Positions 34,037 to 42,944 are shown, counted from the first letter of the stretch. The stretch: 64,000 bases of DNA from an uncultured Actinoplanes sp. (GCF_934643405.1 NZ_CAKUCL010000005.1:1-64000); one strand, 5' to 3'. Numbers and translations are program-made. The notes: generated by a model from the sequence alone, not told the origin.

Positions 34037-34915
34037 ATGCGTGTGGAACGTCTGAGCTTCTTCGTGCAGTCCGTCCAGGCCCTCCCCGAGGGCTGGCGAC
34101 TGGAGGGAGAACCCGGGTATCACCCCACCAACTGGGCTCGCCCTGGAGACCGTTTCGACCGTGCCTGCCGGGAGAACGGCACGGGTGAGCGGGCCGTGAA
34201 CCTCGTTGTGCTGGAGTTGAACCCTTCGTATGTCATTGTCAGTGGCTCCGGCGGCGAGCAGCTCCGGGCCCACGACATCGTCTCGGGCGAACGGCTGAGG
34301 GATGACAGCGTCGGCAGGGACGTGCGGCCACGGCTGGACGCGGCGGAAGACTTGGCCGCGATTGTGGGCTTACCGGCCTTCACGGACCGATCAGGTGCTG
34401 GATTCGACTGGTCACCCGTCGAGAAGGCGCTGAGTGTCGCGTTGCCGAGTGACTACAAACGATTCGTCGAAGCCTACGGCGCAGGCCTCGTCGACGATCA
34501 CATCACTGTGTGCGCCCCCGGCGCGCCGCAGGAGTGGGCGGACTTGGTGCCGCACCACATGTGGGCTCAAGAATGCGTCCGCCTGGACTTCGCGGGACCG
34601 GACAGCTCGTCCAATGGCTGGCACCTGGGCGACCAGTCGCACTGGAACCCAGACCGGACGGAAGTCCCGTCCTGGTTCGAACCCGGTGACAACCTCATCT
34701 CGTGGGGACACACCGGCAACGGCGACCTGATCTTCTGGCATGTGAAGACCGGAGTGGACGCCGACGACTGGCCGGTCGTGCTGAAGGAGGAGGGCCCTTA
34801 CTGGGAGCAATACAGTACTGGCTTCTCGGCGACTCTTGCCGGGCTGCTGACGGGCGAAATCCAGTCCGAATATCTTAGCCACTGGCTTGGTGGACCACAC
34901 TCCTACCGCTCCTGA
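34037..34915 (+). CDS. SMI1/KNR4 (SUKH) domain protein
   Basis: 292 residues from ATG 34037. The C-terminal half is a SUKH domain: VEKALSVALPSDYKRFVEAY, followed by GLVDDHITVCAPG and further WNPDRTEVPSWFEPGDNLI. The N-terminal 110 residues are not recognised. Bacterial SUKH proteins are often immunity proteins for polymorphic or contact-dependent toxins, but no toxin gene is next to it here. An orphan immunity gene is one explanation. Confidence 0.75.
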   Translation: MRVERLSFFVQSVQALPEGWRLEGEPGYHPTNWARPGDRFDRACRENGTGERAVNLVVLELNPSYVIVSGSGGEQLRAHDIVSGERLRDDSVGRDVRPRLDAAEDLAAIVGLPAFTDRSGAGFDWSPVEKALSVALPSDYKRFVEAYGAGLVDDHITVCAPGAPQEWADLVPHHMWAQECVRLDFAGPDSSSNGWHLGDQSHWNPDRTEVPSWFEPGDNLISWGHTGNGDLIFWHVKTGVDADDWPVVLKEEGPYWEQYSTGFSATLAGLLTGEIQSEYLSHWLGGPHSYRS

Positions 34916-35049
34916 CAGGGCCGCTCGGACGCACTCACTTGCCGCGATCCTCGCCGGCTTTCTGCACCAACGGTCAGTTTGGTCGTCGCGGGCACGATAT
35001 CCGATCGGCTTTGCGGTCGGCGGCCGCCTGTCATCGGCCGGTACGGAAG

Positions 35050-35985
35050 ATGGTTGCGGGCCGTGCGAGCGACGGCGTGTCGGGTCTGACGCTCGATGTT
35101 GCCGGTCGCAGCCGACCTGAGCTCGCGGTCTACGTAGCAGCGGACGGTCGTCTCCTGCTGCGGCAAGCCGACCAGGCGGTTCTGCTCGCGAAGCTGCACA
35201 ACGACCATGCGGCAGTCGAGTACTTCATCACCGGCAACTACCGATCGCCGATCGCGCCGACGCGGGCTGCTGACGCCGCGGCGATCGCGGACGCCGGTAG
35301 CGAGCACCGCAGCGGGCGATGGGCGCACTACTTCGCCACCGCCCTGCGGGCCGCGCAGCACAGCCCCTTGTACGACGGCCGGTGGCTTCTCAACGCGTCC
35401 GCCACCCATCTGGAGAACACGCCGTGGGCTCGCTCGGTGGCCCGGCGGTGGACAGAGCTGCTGCTCGCCGAGAACCCGGGTGAGATCGACTGGATCTCCC
35501 GACAGGGCGGTGGGCAGGTCCTGCCGCTACGCCAGTTGAGCGACCCCACTGACAGCAGGGTCAAGGCCTACCGGAAGCAGGCGCGGGTCGGCATCCTGCC
35601 CCCGGTGCTGCTCTGGTGGATCAGCAGCCTGGACTGTTACGTCATCGTGGATGGCCACGACCGGATCCTGGCCGCCATCGCTGAAGAGCAGGAGCCGTCC
35701 TTCATGGCCCTGACCGGCATCCAACAGCAGCGCATCGATTCTCACAGCCAGGCGGTCGTCGATCGGTATCTGGCCGAGCAGCAGCTGACCCCAGCAGGCA
35801 ACATCGAAGCTCTGGCGGCGTCCAGCCGACGGCTCGCTTGGACGCTGAACGAGATCCACACCGACTATCACCGCACCCGCGCCTGGATACTCCCGGGAGG
35901 CAGCGCCGCCTGGGACGACATCGCCCAGGCGCACGCTCCCGCCTGGAGCGAGTACATCAAACGGCTGATCGCCTACGAACACTGA
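35050..35985 (+). CDS. Unknown protein with a ParB/sulfiredoxin-like DGHDR motif
   Basis: About 311 residues from ATG 35050 (GGAAG just upstream); a downstream GTG is also possible. The sequence CYVIVDGHDRILAAIAEE resembles the DGHHR motif of ParB-N/sulfiredoxin-fold nucleotide-binding domains, preceded by the strand-like GILPPVLLWW. The rest (for example LDVAGRSRPELAVYVAADGR, THLENTPWARSVARRWTELL) matches no family I know. It directly follows the SUKH gene on the same strand. Function not assigned. Confidence 0.6.
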   Translation: MVAGRASDGVSGLTLDVAGRSRPELAVYVAADGRLLLRQADQAVLLAKLHNDHAAVEYFITGNYRSPIAPTRAADAAAIADAGSEHRSGRWAHYFATALRAAQHSPLYDGRWLLNASATHLENTPWARSVARRWTELLLAENPGEIDWISRQGGGQVLPLRQLSDPTDSRVKAYRKQARVGILPPVLLWWISSLDCYVIVDGHDRILAAIAEEQEPSFMALTGIQQQRIDSHSQAVVDRYLAEQQLTPAGNIEALAASSRRLAWTLNEIHTDYHRTRAWILPGGSAAWDDIAQAHAPAWSEYIKRLIAYEH

Positions 35986-36216
35986 CTCCGGCAAGACCGG
36001 CTCCGCCTGGTCGAGGTAGGCGGGAATGCTCCGGGGCGCGCCCCTCGTCCGGCCGGGTACGGAGCGTGACGGTCCAGCCGGGCGCCGCGCCCGAGGAGCG
36101 GTAGATCAGTACGTCCTAGCAGGGCTCGTGGCGGTCGGCATGGTGGGGCTAGCACCACTCGGGATAGGGGTGCCATCTCCATCGACGCGATGCCGGCAGC
36201 GTCGAATAGTGTAGCC

Positions 36217-36897
36217 ATGCGGCACAGGTCCTGGTGGATCGAACCATGGCGAACCCGGACGGCGCGCCATGACCTCGGCTACGGGCTGGCGGCGGGCTTC
36301 TCGATGCCCGCCGCGGTCACCATCGCCCTCTACGCCGCCGGCGCGATCTCCCTGGCCCGTACGGACGAGTCGGCGACGACAGTCGCTGTCACCGCGCTGA
36401 CGGCCGTGATCCTGACCCCGATGATCGAGGAGACCCTGGCCCGTTATCTGCTGTTGCGGTCCGTCGAGCGCCTGGCCGGGAGCTGGATCGCGGTCGGGGT
36501 GACGGCCGTCCTGTTCGGTGCCGCGCACGTCGCGATAGCCGCGGCCAACGATGCCCTGCCCGGGGCGCTGCTGTACGCGGTTCCGGGCACGCTCGCCGGC
36601 ATCCTCTTCGCCGGAGCGTATCTGACCACTCGGACGGTGTGGCTGCCTATCGCATTGCACGCCGGATGGAACCTCGCAACCAACACCGTGTTCGGGCCGG
36701 ACACCTTCGGGGCTCACCGGCTGATCACAGTCGAGCCGCACGCGCCCGCTCCCGTCTCCGGCGGCGCCTACGGCACAGACGCGAGTATGCTCACCAGCGC
36801 CGCGCTGGTGGCCGCTTGCACCATTGTTCTCACCCTCGCGCGCCGTCGAGGGCATATGGTGGGTCGCCCGAGCAACCGGTCGTCCGAGGCTCGATGA
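36217..36897 (+). CDS. CPBP-family intramembrane metalloprotease
   Basis: 226 residues with about six helices and the three CPBP (Abi) motifs: EETLARYLLLRS (motif 1, EExxxR), FGAAHVA (motif 2) and ALHAGWNLATN (motif 3), which supply metal-binding Glu/His. ATG 36217 is chosen because TAGTGT, a -10-like box, lies just before it, suggesting a leaderless start; ATG 36190 is the alternative. In bacteria the family includes bacteriocin-immunity and prenyl-CAAX-like proteases. Substrate unknown. Confidence 0.85.
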   Translation: MRHRSWWIEPWRTRTARHDLGYGLAAGFSMPAAVTIALYAAGAISLARTDESATTVAVTALTAVILTPMIEETLARYLLLRSVERLAGSWIAVGVTAVLFGAAHVAIAAANDALPGALLYAVPGTLAGILFAGAYLTTRTVWLPIALHAGWNLATNTVFGPDTFGAHRLITVEPHAPAPVSGGAYGTDASMLTSAALVAACTIVLTLARRRGHMVGRPSNRSSEAR

Positions 36898-37263
36898 GCT
36901 GCCTGACAGCGCATTGATCTCGGCAGATTCGGATACCGCGCGACCGCTGAGCTGGTAACGCTGCTGACGAAAGGTAGCGAACAGGGACCGGTGACTCGGC
37001 CGGGAGGTCCTCGCTCGCGAGCGGCCGTTGCATGAGGCGATAGAGCGAGCGCGGGACGCTGCGTTCGAGGCAGCTTCGGATCTCGTAGTCGCACCACCGT
37101 CCTCTCGCTGCTCCAGCGCGACGTGCGGACGTTCGACGATCGTCGTCGCTCGCCCGGACCGGTCACGGCCGCCGATGTCACGGTGGCCGGAGCGTGAACC
37201 TGCCTGTCCGGACGCCGTCACCGCCCGGTAGGCTGCACCGCTTCGGAGAGCCCGCCCACCTCG
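36898..37263. other. Gene-free stretch
   Basis: 366 bp between convergent genes. No supported coding sequence. A 10-bp palindrome GCTCGCGAGC occurs near 37012, without clear meaning. Confidence 0.55.
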
Positions 37264-38730
37264 CTACGAGTCCTGGCCCTTCGCGTTGCGAACCGCGTTG
37301 CGCACGGCTCGCCGGCCGGCTCGCAGGCCGCCGTACAGGGTGGTCGCGGCCCGGCCCGGCATGGTCGCCCTCAGAACCTTGTTGACCTGGCGGACCCGCT
37401 TCAGCTCGGCCTCCCGGCTGCGCAGCATCGACTCGTACCACTCATGCTTCGCGCGGGCCTCGGCCAGCTCCTTCGCCAGGCGGTCGCGTTCCACCGTCAG
37501 CGACCGGACGTCGTGGGCCGATGGCGCCGGCCGGGCCGGGACGTCCGCGGGGTCCAGCTCCCGGCCGGTCATGCCGGCCAGCAGGGCGGTCAGCTCCGGC
37601 TCGGTGGTGGGGGCCGGCCACAGGCCGGCGTGGCCGCCCCGGATCACCTCGGCGGCGAACAGGCGCAGCGCCAGGCGCGGGTCGACGGCGGCGGCCAGCG
37701 CGGTGTGGTCACCGCAGGGACCGACGATCACCTGGCCGGCGGGGACGCCGGCGGCGGGGCCGGCCAGCCAGGCGGTCAGCAGTTCCCGTACGGACGGCAG
37801 GTCCCGCCGCTGGCAGGCGGCCAGCAGCAGGTCCTCCAGGGTGCGGCCGCGCGGGAGGTCCGGCGCCGGCAGGCGGATCTCCCGGACGTCGCCGGACGCC
37901 GAGGCGATCACCGCGTCCGGCCACGAAGGCTCGCCGGCGGAACCCTTGCCCGCCAGTACGATCCACGCCGGGGCCAGGTCCGCGGCCAGGCCGCTGCGCA
38001 GTGCACCGGTGACGAGGCGCCGCGGGTCGGTCAGGACATCGGTCGTCGCGGTGACCGCGGTGCTGAGCGTCGCCGCGAGGAATCCGCCGAGGCCGGGATC
38101 GTCGAGAAACGCGCGGCCGGCCAGCACGCCCGGATACGCGGCGTGATCGTGCACCATGGACAGGCCGGCCGAAGCCAGGTGCGAGCGCAGGCGCGACGGG
38201 CTCGCGGGACGCGACGGGTCGTGCTCGCCGGCGACCACCCAGTCCGTGTCGGCCGGGGACGCGGGCAGGGACACCAGGCGGTGCAGGCCGAACATGTTCT
38301 CCACGGCCAGCAGCAGACGGCCCGAGGGACGCAGCACACCGGCCAGCAGCGCCAGCGTCTCACCCCACGACAGGTCCTCGGACTCGGCGGAGACGAGACG
38401 GTCCAGGCCGTCCAGGGCGACCACCGTGTCGTACGCGGGCACGGCCGCCAGCTTCTCCAGGCTTCCGCACAGGACGGTGACGCCGGGGTGGCCGGCGTAG
38501 CGGGCCGTCAACGACGACGCGTCGGGCACCCCCCGAACGAGGACGGTCAGCTCCGGGCAGGCGGCGGCCAGCGCGTCGAGAAGGTCGGCGGCATGGGGGC
38601 CGGCCACGAGCGTACGACCGGAGACCGCGGGAAGCAGGCAGCGCAACGCCGCCCCGCCCGCCGGAGCCGGGCCGTGCGTCGCGTCCAGGTCGGACCAGAG
38701 CAGCATCTCCGCGCCGATCAGAGTCGTCAT
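37264..38730 (-). CDS. SAM-methyltransferase-like protein with C-terminal coiled coil
   Basis: 488 residues from ATG 38730. The N-terminal 220 residues have a methyltransferase-type Rossmann fold (LVAGPHAADLLDALAAACPE, YDTVVALDGLDRLV, LRPSGRLLLAVENMFGLHRL). A middle domain (residues about 230-400) is not recognised. The end is a charged coiled coil (LTVERDRLAKELAEARAKHE, SMLRSREAELKRVRQVNKVL) and a basic tail, a layout seen in actinobacterial glycan-cluster methyltransferases. It overlaps its upstream partner by 4 bp (ATGA). Probably acts in surface glycan modification. Confidence 0.75.
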   Translation of the reverse strand: MTTLIGAEMLLWSDLDATHGPAPAGGAALRCLLPAVSGRTLVAGPHAADLLDALAAACPELTVLVRGVPDASSLTARYAGHPGVTVLCGSLEKLAAVPAYDTVVALDGLDRLVSAESEDLSWGETLALLAGVLRPSGRLLLAVENMFGLHRLVSLPASPADTDWVVAGEHDPSRPASPSRLRSHLASAGLSMVHDHAAYPGVLAGRAFLDDPGLGGFLAATLSTAVTATTDVLTDPRRLVTGALRSGLAADLAPAWIVLAGKGSAGEPSWPDAVIASASGDVREIRLPAPDLPRGRTLEDLLLAACQRRDLPSVRELLTAWLAGPAAGVPAGQVIVGPCGDHTALAAAVDPRLALRLFAAEVIRGGHAGLWPAPTTEPELTALLAGMTGRELDPADVPARPAPSAHDVRSLTVERDRLAKELAEARAKHEWYESMLRSREAELKRVRQVNKVLRATMPGRAATTLYGGLRAGRRAVRNAVRNAKGQDS

Positions 38731-39590
38731 CGGGTCAGCACCCCGGTCAGTTCCGCGTCGCCGGCGCCGGCGGGAAGGGGCCAGCCCAGGACCCGGCGCA
38801 GCTCGGCGGGCGGCAGCAGACGGTCGGCGCCCAGCTCGGCCACCGCGATCCGCCGCGCCTCGGCGACATCGACCTGCGTGCCGTGCATCGCCGACCACTC
38901 GCGGACGATGCGCGCCTGGCCGCCGAAGGCCGACCTCTCGCCCTCCAGCTGCATGGGATCGCCGTAGACGGCCGGCGCGCAGCCGGCCAGCACGCCGTAG
39001 AAAACCGCGCTGCACAAGCGGTTCGACGCCACCCGGGCATGCCGGCGCTGCTCGGCCAGCTGGCGGTAGAGGAACGCCCCGTCCAGGTCCTTCCACCAGC
39101 CGCCGCGGTAGCCGTGGCAGATCACCCGGAAGCCGGCCCGCTCGTAACGCCGGCGCAGCCGCCGGGAACGGAACTCCTGCCAGTACAGGCAGACCGTGAC
39201 CGGGCCGGTCTCGGTGCGCCGGATCTCCTCGATCAGGCCGTCGTGGTCGCCGACGACGTGCTGGCCCTCCCAGCCGTGGAACGGGTACCAGATGGTGCCC
39301 TCCCGCTGGGGCGCGCCGGCCGGCTCCGGCTCCATCGCCACCAGATACGCCCACGGCGCCCCGACGACGTACAGCTCCCGCCGGCCCAGCGACCAGGCGC
39401 GGCGGCGCACCCGCTCGGACCAGACCAGCGTGGCGACGCCGGGGGTGAACTCGTGATCGGGCGCCAGCCCGTCGCCGATGTTCCAGCCGTGCTGCAGATA
39501 GCCGTGGATGCGGGGCGGATTCTCGTCGTCCAGGCCGCAGTAGCGGGCCAGCACGTGCGAGTGCCCGTAGTAGTGGTTGGCGTGGTGCAC
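38727..39590 (-). CDS. Unknown protein paired with the coiled-coil methyltransferase
   Basis: 287 residues from GTG 39590 (MHHANHYYGHSHVLARYCGL). Features are a His-rich N-terminus, GYLQHGWNIGDGL, IWYPFHGWEGQHVVGDHDGL and VTVCLYWQEFRSRRLRRRYE. The layout (HGW near the start, a search for a signer or target in the middle) recalls CDP-glycerol/polysaccharide transferase-like GT-B proteins, but key motifs are not conclusive. Co-transcribed with the methyltransferase and likely part of the same glycan pathway. Confidence 0.6.
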   Translation of the reverse strand: MHHANHYYGHSHVLARYCGLDDENPPRIHGYLQHGWNIGDGLAPDHEFTPGVATLVWSERVRRRAWSLGRRELYVVGAPWAYLVAMEPEPAGAPQREGTIWYPFHGWEGQHVVGDHDGLIEEIRRTETGPVTVCLYWQEFRSRRLRRRYERAGFRVICHGYRGGWWKDLDGAFLYRQLAEQRRHARVASNRLCSAVFYGVLAGCAPAVYGDPMQLEGERSAFGGQARIVREWSAMHGTQVDVAEARRIAVAELGADRLLPPAELRRVLGWPLPAGAGDAELTGVLTR

Positions 39591-39623
39591 ACCCCATCAG
39601 ATACCGCGAAGACGTCGGGAAAG

Positions 39624-39661
39624 CGAACGGGAGGTGGCCGTGCTATGTTCGTTCCCGTTCG
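39624..39661 (+). promoter_or_regulatory. Hairpin in the leader of the rho paralogue
   Basis: CGAACGGGA (39624-39632) pairs with TCCCGTTCG (39653-39661) across a 20-base loop that contains a TATGTT -10-like hexamer. The arms lie inside longer repeats of GTTCCCG/CGGGAA type. It could be an operator around the promoter, or a leader structure used in autoregulation of a termination factor. Confidence 0.4.
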
Positions 39662-39784
39662 GTTCCCGGATGCAGGCGACCTTCATCTCGCCCCCGGAAA
39701 CCCGCGATCGGCCTTCGAGCCGCGTTCTCCACCACGCCACCGGGCGCGCGCCGTCGTGCCGCCCGGGCTTCTGAGGAGTCCCTC

Positions 39785-40921
39785 ATGACAACCTTCGCCA
39801 CTCCCGTACGCCCTCGCACCGAACCCGCCGACGTGGCCGTCGACGCGCTGCTCGACATCGTCGACGACCGCTGCTGGCTCCGCGCCGACGGCTACCTGCC
39901 CGGCCCCGGCGACATCCGCCTCTCCCCCGGGCAGGTCCGCACGCTCGGCCTGCGCCGGGGCGACCGGGTCACCGGCTTCGCCCGGCTCGGCGACCGGCAC
40001 GCCACCCTGCGCGTCGAGCAGGTCAACGGCCGCCGGCCGGGCCGCCGCCCCGACTTCTACGACCTCACCCCGCTGCACCCGACCGAGCGGCTGCGCCTCG
40101 AGCACGACCCGCACGAGCTGACCACCCGCGTCATCGACCTGCTCATGCCGCTGGGCAAGGGTCAGCGCGCCCTCGTCGTCGCGCCGCCCAAGGCCGGCAA
40201 GACCACCGTGCTCCAGCGCATCGCCACCGCCGTCAGCACCAACAACCCGGAATGCCACCTCATGGTCGTGCTCGTCGACGAACGGCCCGAGGAGGTCACC
40301 GACATGCGCCGCACGGTGCGCGGCGAGGTCGTCGCGGCCACCTTCGACCGGCCGCCGCAGGAGCACACCGCGCTGGCCGAGCTGGCGATCGAACACGCCA
40401 AACGCCTCGTCGAGCACGGCCGGGACGTGGTCGTGCTGCTCGACTCGATCACCCGGCTGGGACGCGCGTACAACCTGGCCGCGCCGGGCCGCGGCCGCAC
40501 GCTGTCCGGCGGTCTCGACTCCACCGCGCTGCACCCGCCGAAGCGCTTCCTCGGCGCGGCCCGCGCCATCGAGGACGGCGGCTCCCTGACGATCATCGCG
40601 ACCGCGCTGGTCGAGAACGGCTCGGCGATGGACACGCTGATCTTCGAGGAGTTCAAGAGCACCGGCAACGCCGAGCTCAAACTGGACCGTACGCTCGCGC
40701 AAGCTCGCCTCTTCCCGGCGATCGACGTGGCGACCACCGGCACCCGGCACGACGAGGCCCTGCTCGGGCCCGCCGAACGGGCCGTGGTGACCCGGCTGCG
40801 TCGAGCGCTGGGCGGCCCCGACCGTACGGGAACCATGCGTCAGCTTCTCGACCAGCTCCGCACCACCGGGTCGAATCTGCAGTTCCTGCGCCGCGTCGCC
40901 GCGTCAGCGAACGATGCGTAG
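39785..40921 (+). CDS. Short transcription termination factor Rho paralogue
   Basis: 378 residues. The primary RNA-binding (cold-shock-like) domain is present (WLRADGYLPGPGDIRLSPGQ), as is a full RecA-type motor: Walker A PPKAGKTT (134-141), VDERPEEVTDM (165-175), Walker B VVVLLDSITRLGRAYN (215-230), Q-loop region TLSGGLDSTALHPPKRF, R-loop FKSTGNAEL, arginine finger GTR (321). The N-terminal Rho_N domain and the long basic insertion typical of actinobacterial housekeeping Rho (usually over 600 residues) are absent, and it is even shorter than E. coli Rho. It is therefore probably a second Rho. It overlaps the convergent glycolipid-binding gene by 18 bp. Confidence 0.9.
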   Translation: MTTFATPVRPRTEPADVAVDALLDIVDDRCWLRADGYLPGPGDIRLSPGQVRTLGLRRGDRVTGFARLGDRHATLRVEQVNGRRPGRRPDFYDLTPLHPTERLRLEHDPHELTTRVIDLLMPLGKGQRALVVAPPKAGKTTVLQRIATAVSTNNPECHLMVVLVDERPEEVTDMRRTVRGEVVAATFDRPPQEHTALAELAIEHAKRLVEHGRDVVVLLDSITRLGRAYNLAAPGRGRTLSGGLDSTALHPPKRFLGAARAIEDGGSLTIIATALVENGSAMDTLIFEEFKSTGNAELKLDRTLAQARLFPAIDVATTGTRHDEALLGPAERAVVTRLRRALGGPDRTGTMRQLLDQLRTTGSNLQFLRRVAASANDA

Positions 40922-41530
40922 CCGCCCCGGCTGGTAGGTCACCACACCCGCCGCGTCCAGGTCGTAGCTGGCGGCCGGCTCGTCGCCCGACACGCGCAGC
41001 CGGTGATCACCCAGCCGCTGGTAGCGCGACTCGCCCACCACGACGGCCAGCGACGGCGTCAGCACCCGCGCGGTCGGCGCGGTCACCGCCTCTCCCCCGG
41101 CGGTCACCCCGAGCGCCCGCATCGCCCAGGTCAGGAACACCGGCGACGACGGAAGCCGCACCACATCGGGCAGGCCGCCCGGGTCCGCGATGCCCGGCTC
41201 GGGTCCGTCGAGCTCACCCGCCGACTCCGTCCGGCATTCCCAGCCGTCGTCGCCGCGGGTCAGCTCCAGCTCCCGGCGCCAGCCATGCCCTTCACAGACA
41301 ACTGCCAGCTTGCGTACGGCGTCGTCGGTGCCCAACGCGGCGTGCCATCTCGTGGTGTACGGCTTGGGGCCGCCGACCACCGCGGTCCCGGACATCGCCC
41401 GGGGCCCGTCGGGAAAGACCAGCTCGGTGCCGATCGTGTCGGTGCGCTGCCAGACCAGTGGGCTCGTGCCCGGCCGGGCGACCCCCGGCCGCACGCCGGT
41501 GGCCTGCGACGTCGTTGTCTCCAAGCTCAT
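40904..41530 (-). CDS. Putative glycolipid-binding domain protein (PF06475-like)
   Basis: 208 residues from ATG 41530. LVWQRTDTIGTELVFPDG, MSGTAVVGGPKPYTTRWHAA and LPSSPVFLTWAMRALGV fit the putative glycolipid-binding family, whose founding members bind lipid-like ligands in a beta-barrel. No signal peptide. Its 3' end overlaps the rho paralogue, giving a convergent antisense arrangement. A palindrome lies 47 bp upstream of its start. Confidence 0.75.
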   Translation of the reverse strand: MSLETTTSQATGVRPGVARPGTSPLVWQRTDTIGTELVFPDGPRAMSGTAVVGGPKPYTTRWHAALGTDDAVRKLAVVCEGHGWRRELELTRGDDGWECRTESAGELDGPEPGIADPGGLPDVVRLPSSPVFLTWAMRALGVTAGGEAVTAPTARVLTPSLAVVVGESRYQRLGDHRLRVSGDEPAASYDLDAAGVVTYQPGRLRIVR

Positions 41531-41576
41531 CTCCCTCGTCCTTTCCGCTGCCTTCACGTGGGCACTGCCTACACAC

Positions 41577-41589
41577 TTGCACTGTGCAA
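41577..41589. promoter_or_regulatory. Palindromic operator between the glycolipid-binding gene and the 62-residue ORF
   Basis: TTGCAC-T-GTGCAA is a perfect 13-bp palindrome in the 149-bp divergent spacer, placed where a repressor could affect either gene. No regulator gene adjoins it. Confidence 0.5.
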
Positions 41590-41679
41590 CTTCGTACGCC
41601 ATTGCGCACGCCGCGGTTCATTCGCGCCCGTTGCCCGAGTGCCCTGGTTGAGGGCCCGTCACACGAGGCAGACTCAGGT

Positions 41680-41868
41680 ATGGCCGACGACATCCGCATC
41701 CTGCAACGCTGGGTCGACAGCGGCGGCGTGCTGCGCGTCGTGGCCCGCCAGGACGACACGGTCACCGTGGCGATGATGACCTGCACCGCCGGCGAGGAGG
41801 CCGACCGCCTGACCACGGCCGAGCCCGAGGTGCGCGAGTGGCTGGCCGACGAGGACGCGATGCCATGA
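41680..41868 (+). CDS. Small conserved-looking protein
   Basis: 62 residues from ATG 41680 (MADDIRILQRWVDSGGVLRV; VTVAMMTCTAGEEADRL; EVREWLADED). Acidic with regular secondary structure and codon use like real genes of this genome. No family recognised. Divergent from the glycolipid-binding gene. Confidence 0.55.
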   Translation: MADDIRILQRWVDSGGVLRVVARQDDTVTVAMMTCTAGEEADRLTTAEPEVREWLADEDAMP

Positions 41869-42438
41869 TGTCACCTTCGGGCCACCCCGAACGAGGTGGT
41901 CCAGGCTGACGCGGAGGCGCCGCGATCGCGGTGGTCCAGGTCTTCTGCCGGGCCGGCCGCGATTCCCCCGCCGGGGCCGGCTGCGATCCTTCTGCCGGGG
42001 CCGGCTGCGATCTCTTGCCAGCCGACTGCAATCCTCCCGACGGCCCGCATCTCCTAGCAGCTGGCCGCGCGGTGCCGGGCTCGGGACGGGTGACGGATGG
42101 CCGTGGTTCCGCCGCCGCCCTTGGCGAAGCGCCGTCGCTGTTCAGGCAGTAACCTCCTCGCTCGACAACCGTGCACGGCACCATGGGTAGGGCGTCCTAG
42201 GAACCTAGTTCTTTGGCGAAGGCGGGTGCAGTTCAGCCGGGTGGTGGAGGTTGTCGGTCCTTTGGGATATGGCAGCGCGGGCAGTCGCGGCAGCAAGATA
42301 AGCGTTGGGGTGGGTGTCTATCCCGCCAGGAGGCATCCACCCCCCAGCTTGCGGCGTCGTCGAGCGCCGCTGAAGGCGATCTTGCGACGACGGCCGAGAC
42401 GCGGTCACGGACGCCCGGCGGAGTCGAGCAGCGGGATC

Positions 42439-42509
42439 CCGCGAGCAGCGGAGTCGCGCGAGCAGCAGAGTCGCCGCAGCGGCATCGCGCGAGCAGCAGA
42501 GTCGCCGCA
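42439..42509. repeat. 31-bp-period direct repeat
   Basis: A 25-bp unit ending in GCAGAGTCGCCGCA occurs identically at 42454-42478 and 42485-42509, with a partial, diverged copy from about 42439. GAGCAGCGGAGTC-like fragments continue upstream. Confidence 0.8.
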
Positions 42510-42699
42510 TCGCTGCCGCCACTCCCCTTCCGTACGCCGGCGCGCGGGGGATCTTTGTGCCGCAATGCGGTAGGCGCCGTAAGCGGCGCGATGGCGGTGC
42601 ACGGGGACCGCGGACGCCGGATTGCGGATCGTTACGCGCTGAACGGGAAGCGCAAGGCGCCGGTGACGCGGCGTGCGGAAAGGGCAAGACGCTGAGCGT

Positions 42700-42944
42700 G
42701 AGGGCGCGGCGGCGGGCAGGCGCACCAGACGCTGAAGCAGGAGGCGCGGCGGCGGGAAGGCGCACCAGACGCTGGCGCAGGAGGCGCGCAGCGCCGGGCA
42801 GGCGCACCAGACACTGGAGCGCGAGGCGCGGCAGCAGGCCAGCGCACCGGCCGCTGGCGCGGGAGGCGCGCAGCGCCGGGCAGGCGCACCAGACACTGGA
42901 GCGCGAGGCGCGGCAGCAGGCCAGCGCACCGGACGCTGGAGTAC
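42700..42944. repeat. 40/42-bp tandem array with an 82-bp higher-order unit
   Basis: Six units begin GAGGCGCG (the first GAGGGCGCG) at 42700, 42741, 42781, 42823, 42863 and 42905. Units 3 and 5 (42 bp) are identical; units 4 and 6 (40 bp) share their first 28 bases. So 42781-42862 and 42863-42944 form an 82-bp tandem duplication. Lengths are not multiples of three, so the array is not selected as coding. It lies 100 bp upstream of the MerR gene. Confidence 0.9.

Noticed and set aside
37012..37021. GCTCGCGAGC palindrome as an operator
   Set aside because: Only 10 bp, in a convergent gap where no promoter is needed; such GC palindromes are frequent by chance in this genome.
36106..37221. 371-codon minus-strand frame opposite the CPBP gene
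   Set aside because: The plus strand carries all three CPBP motifs with helices; the opposite frame is Arg/Gly/Ser-rich with no domain.
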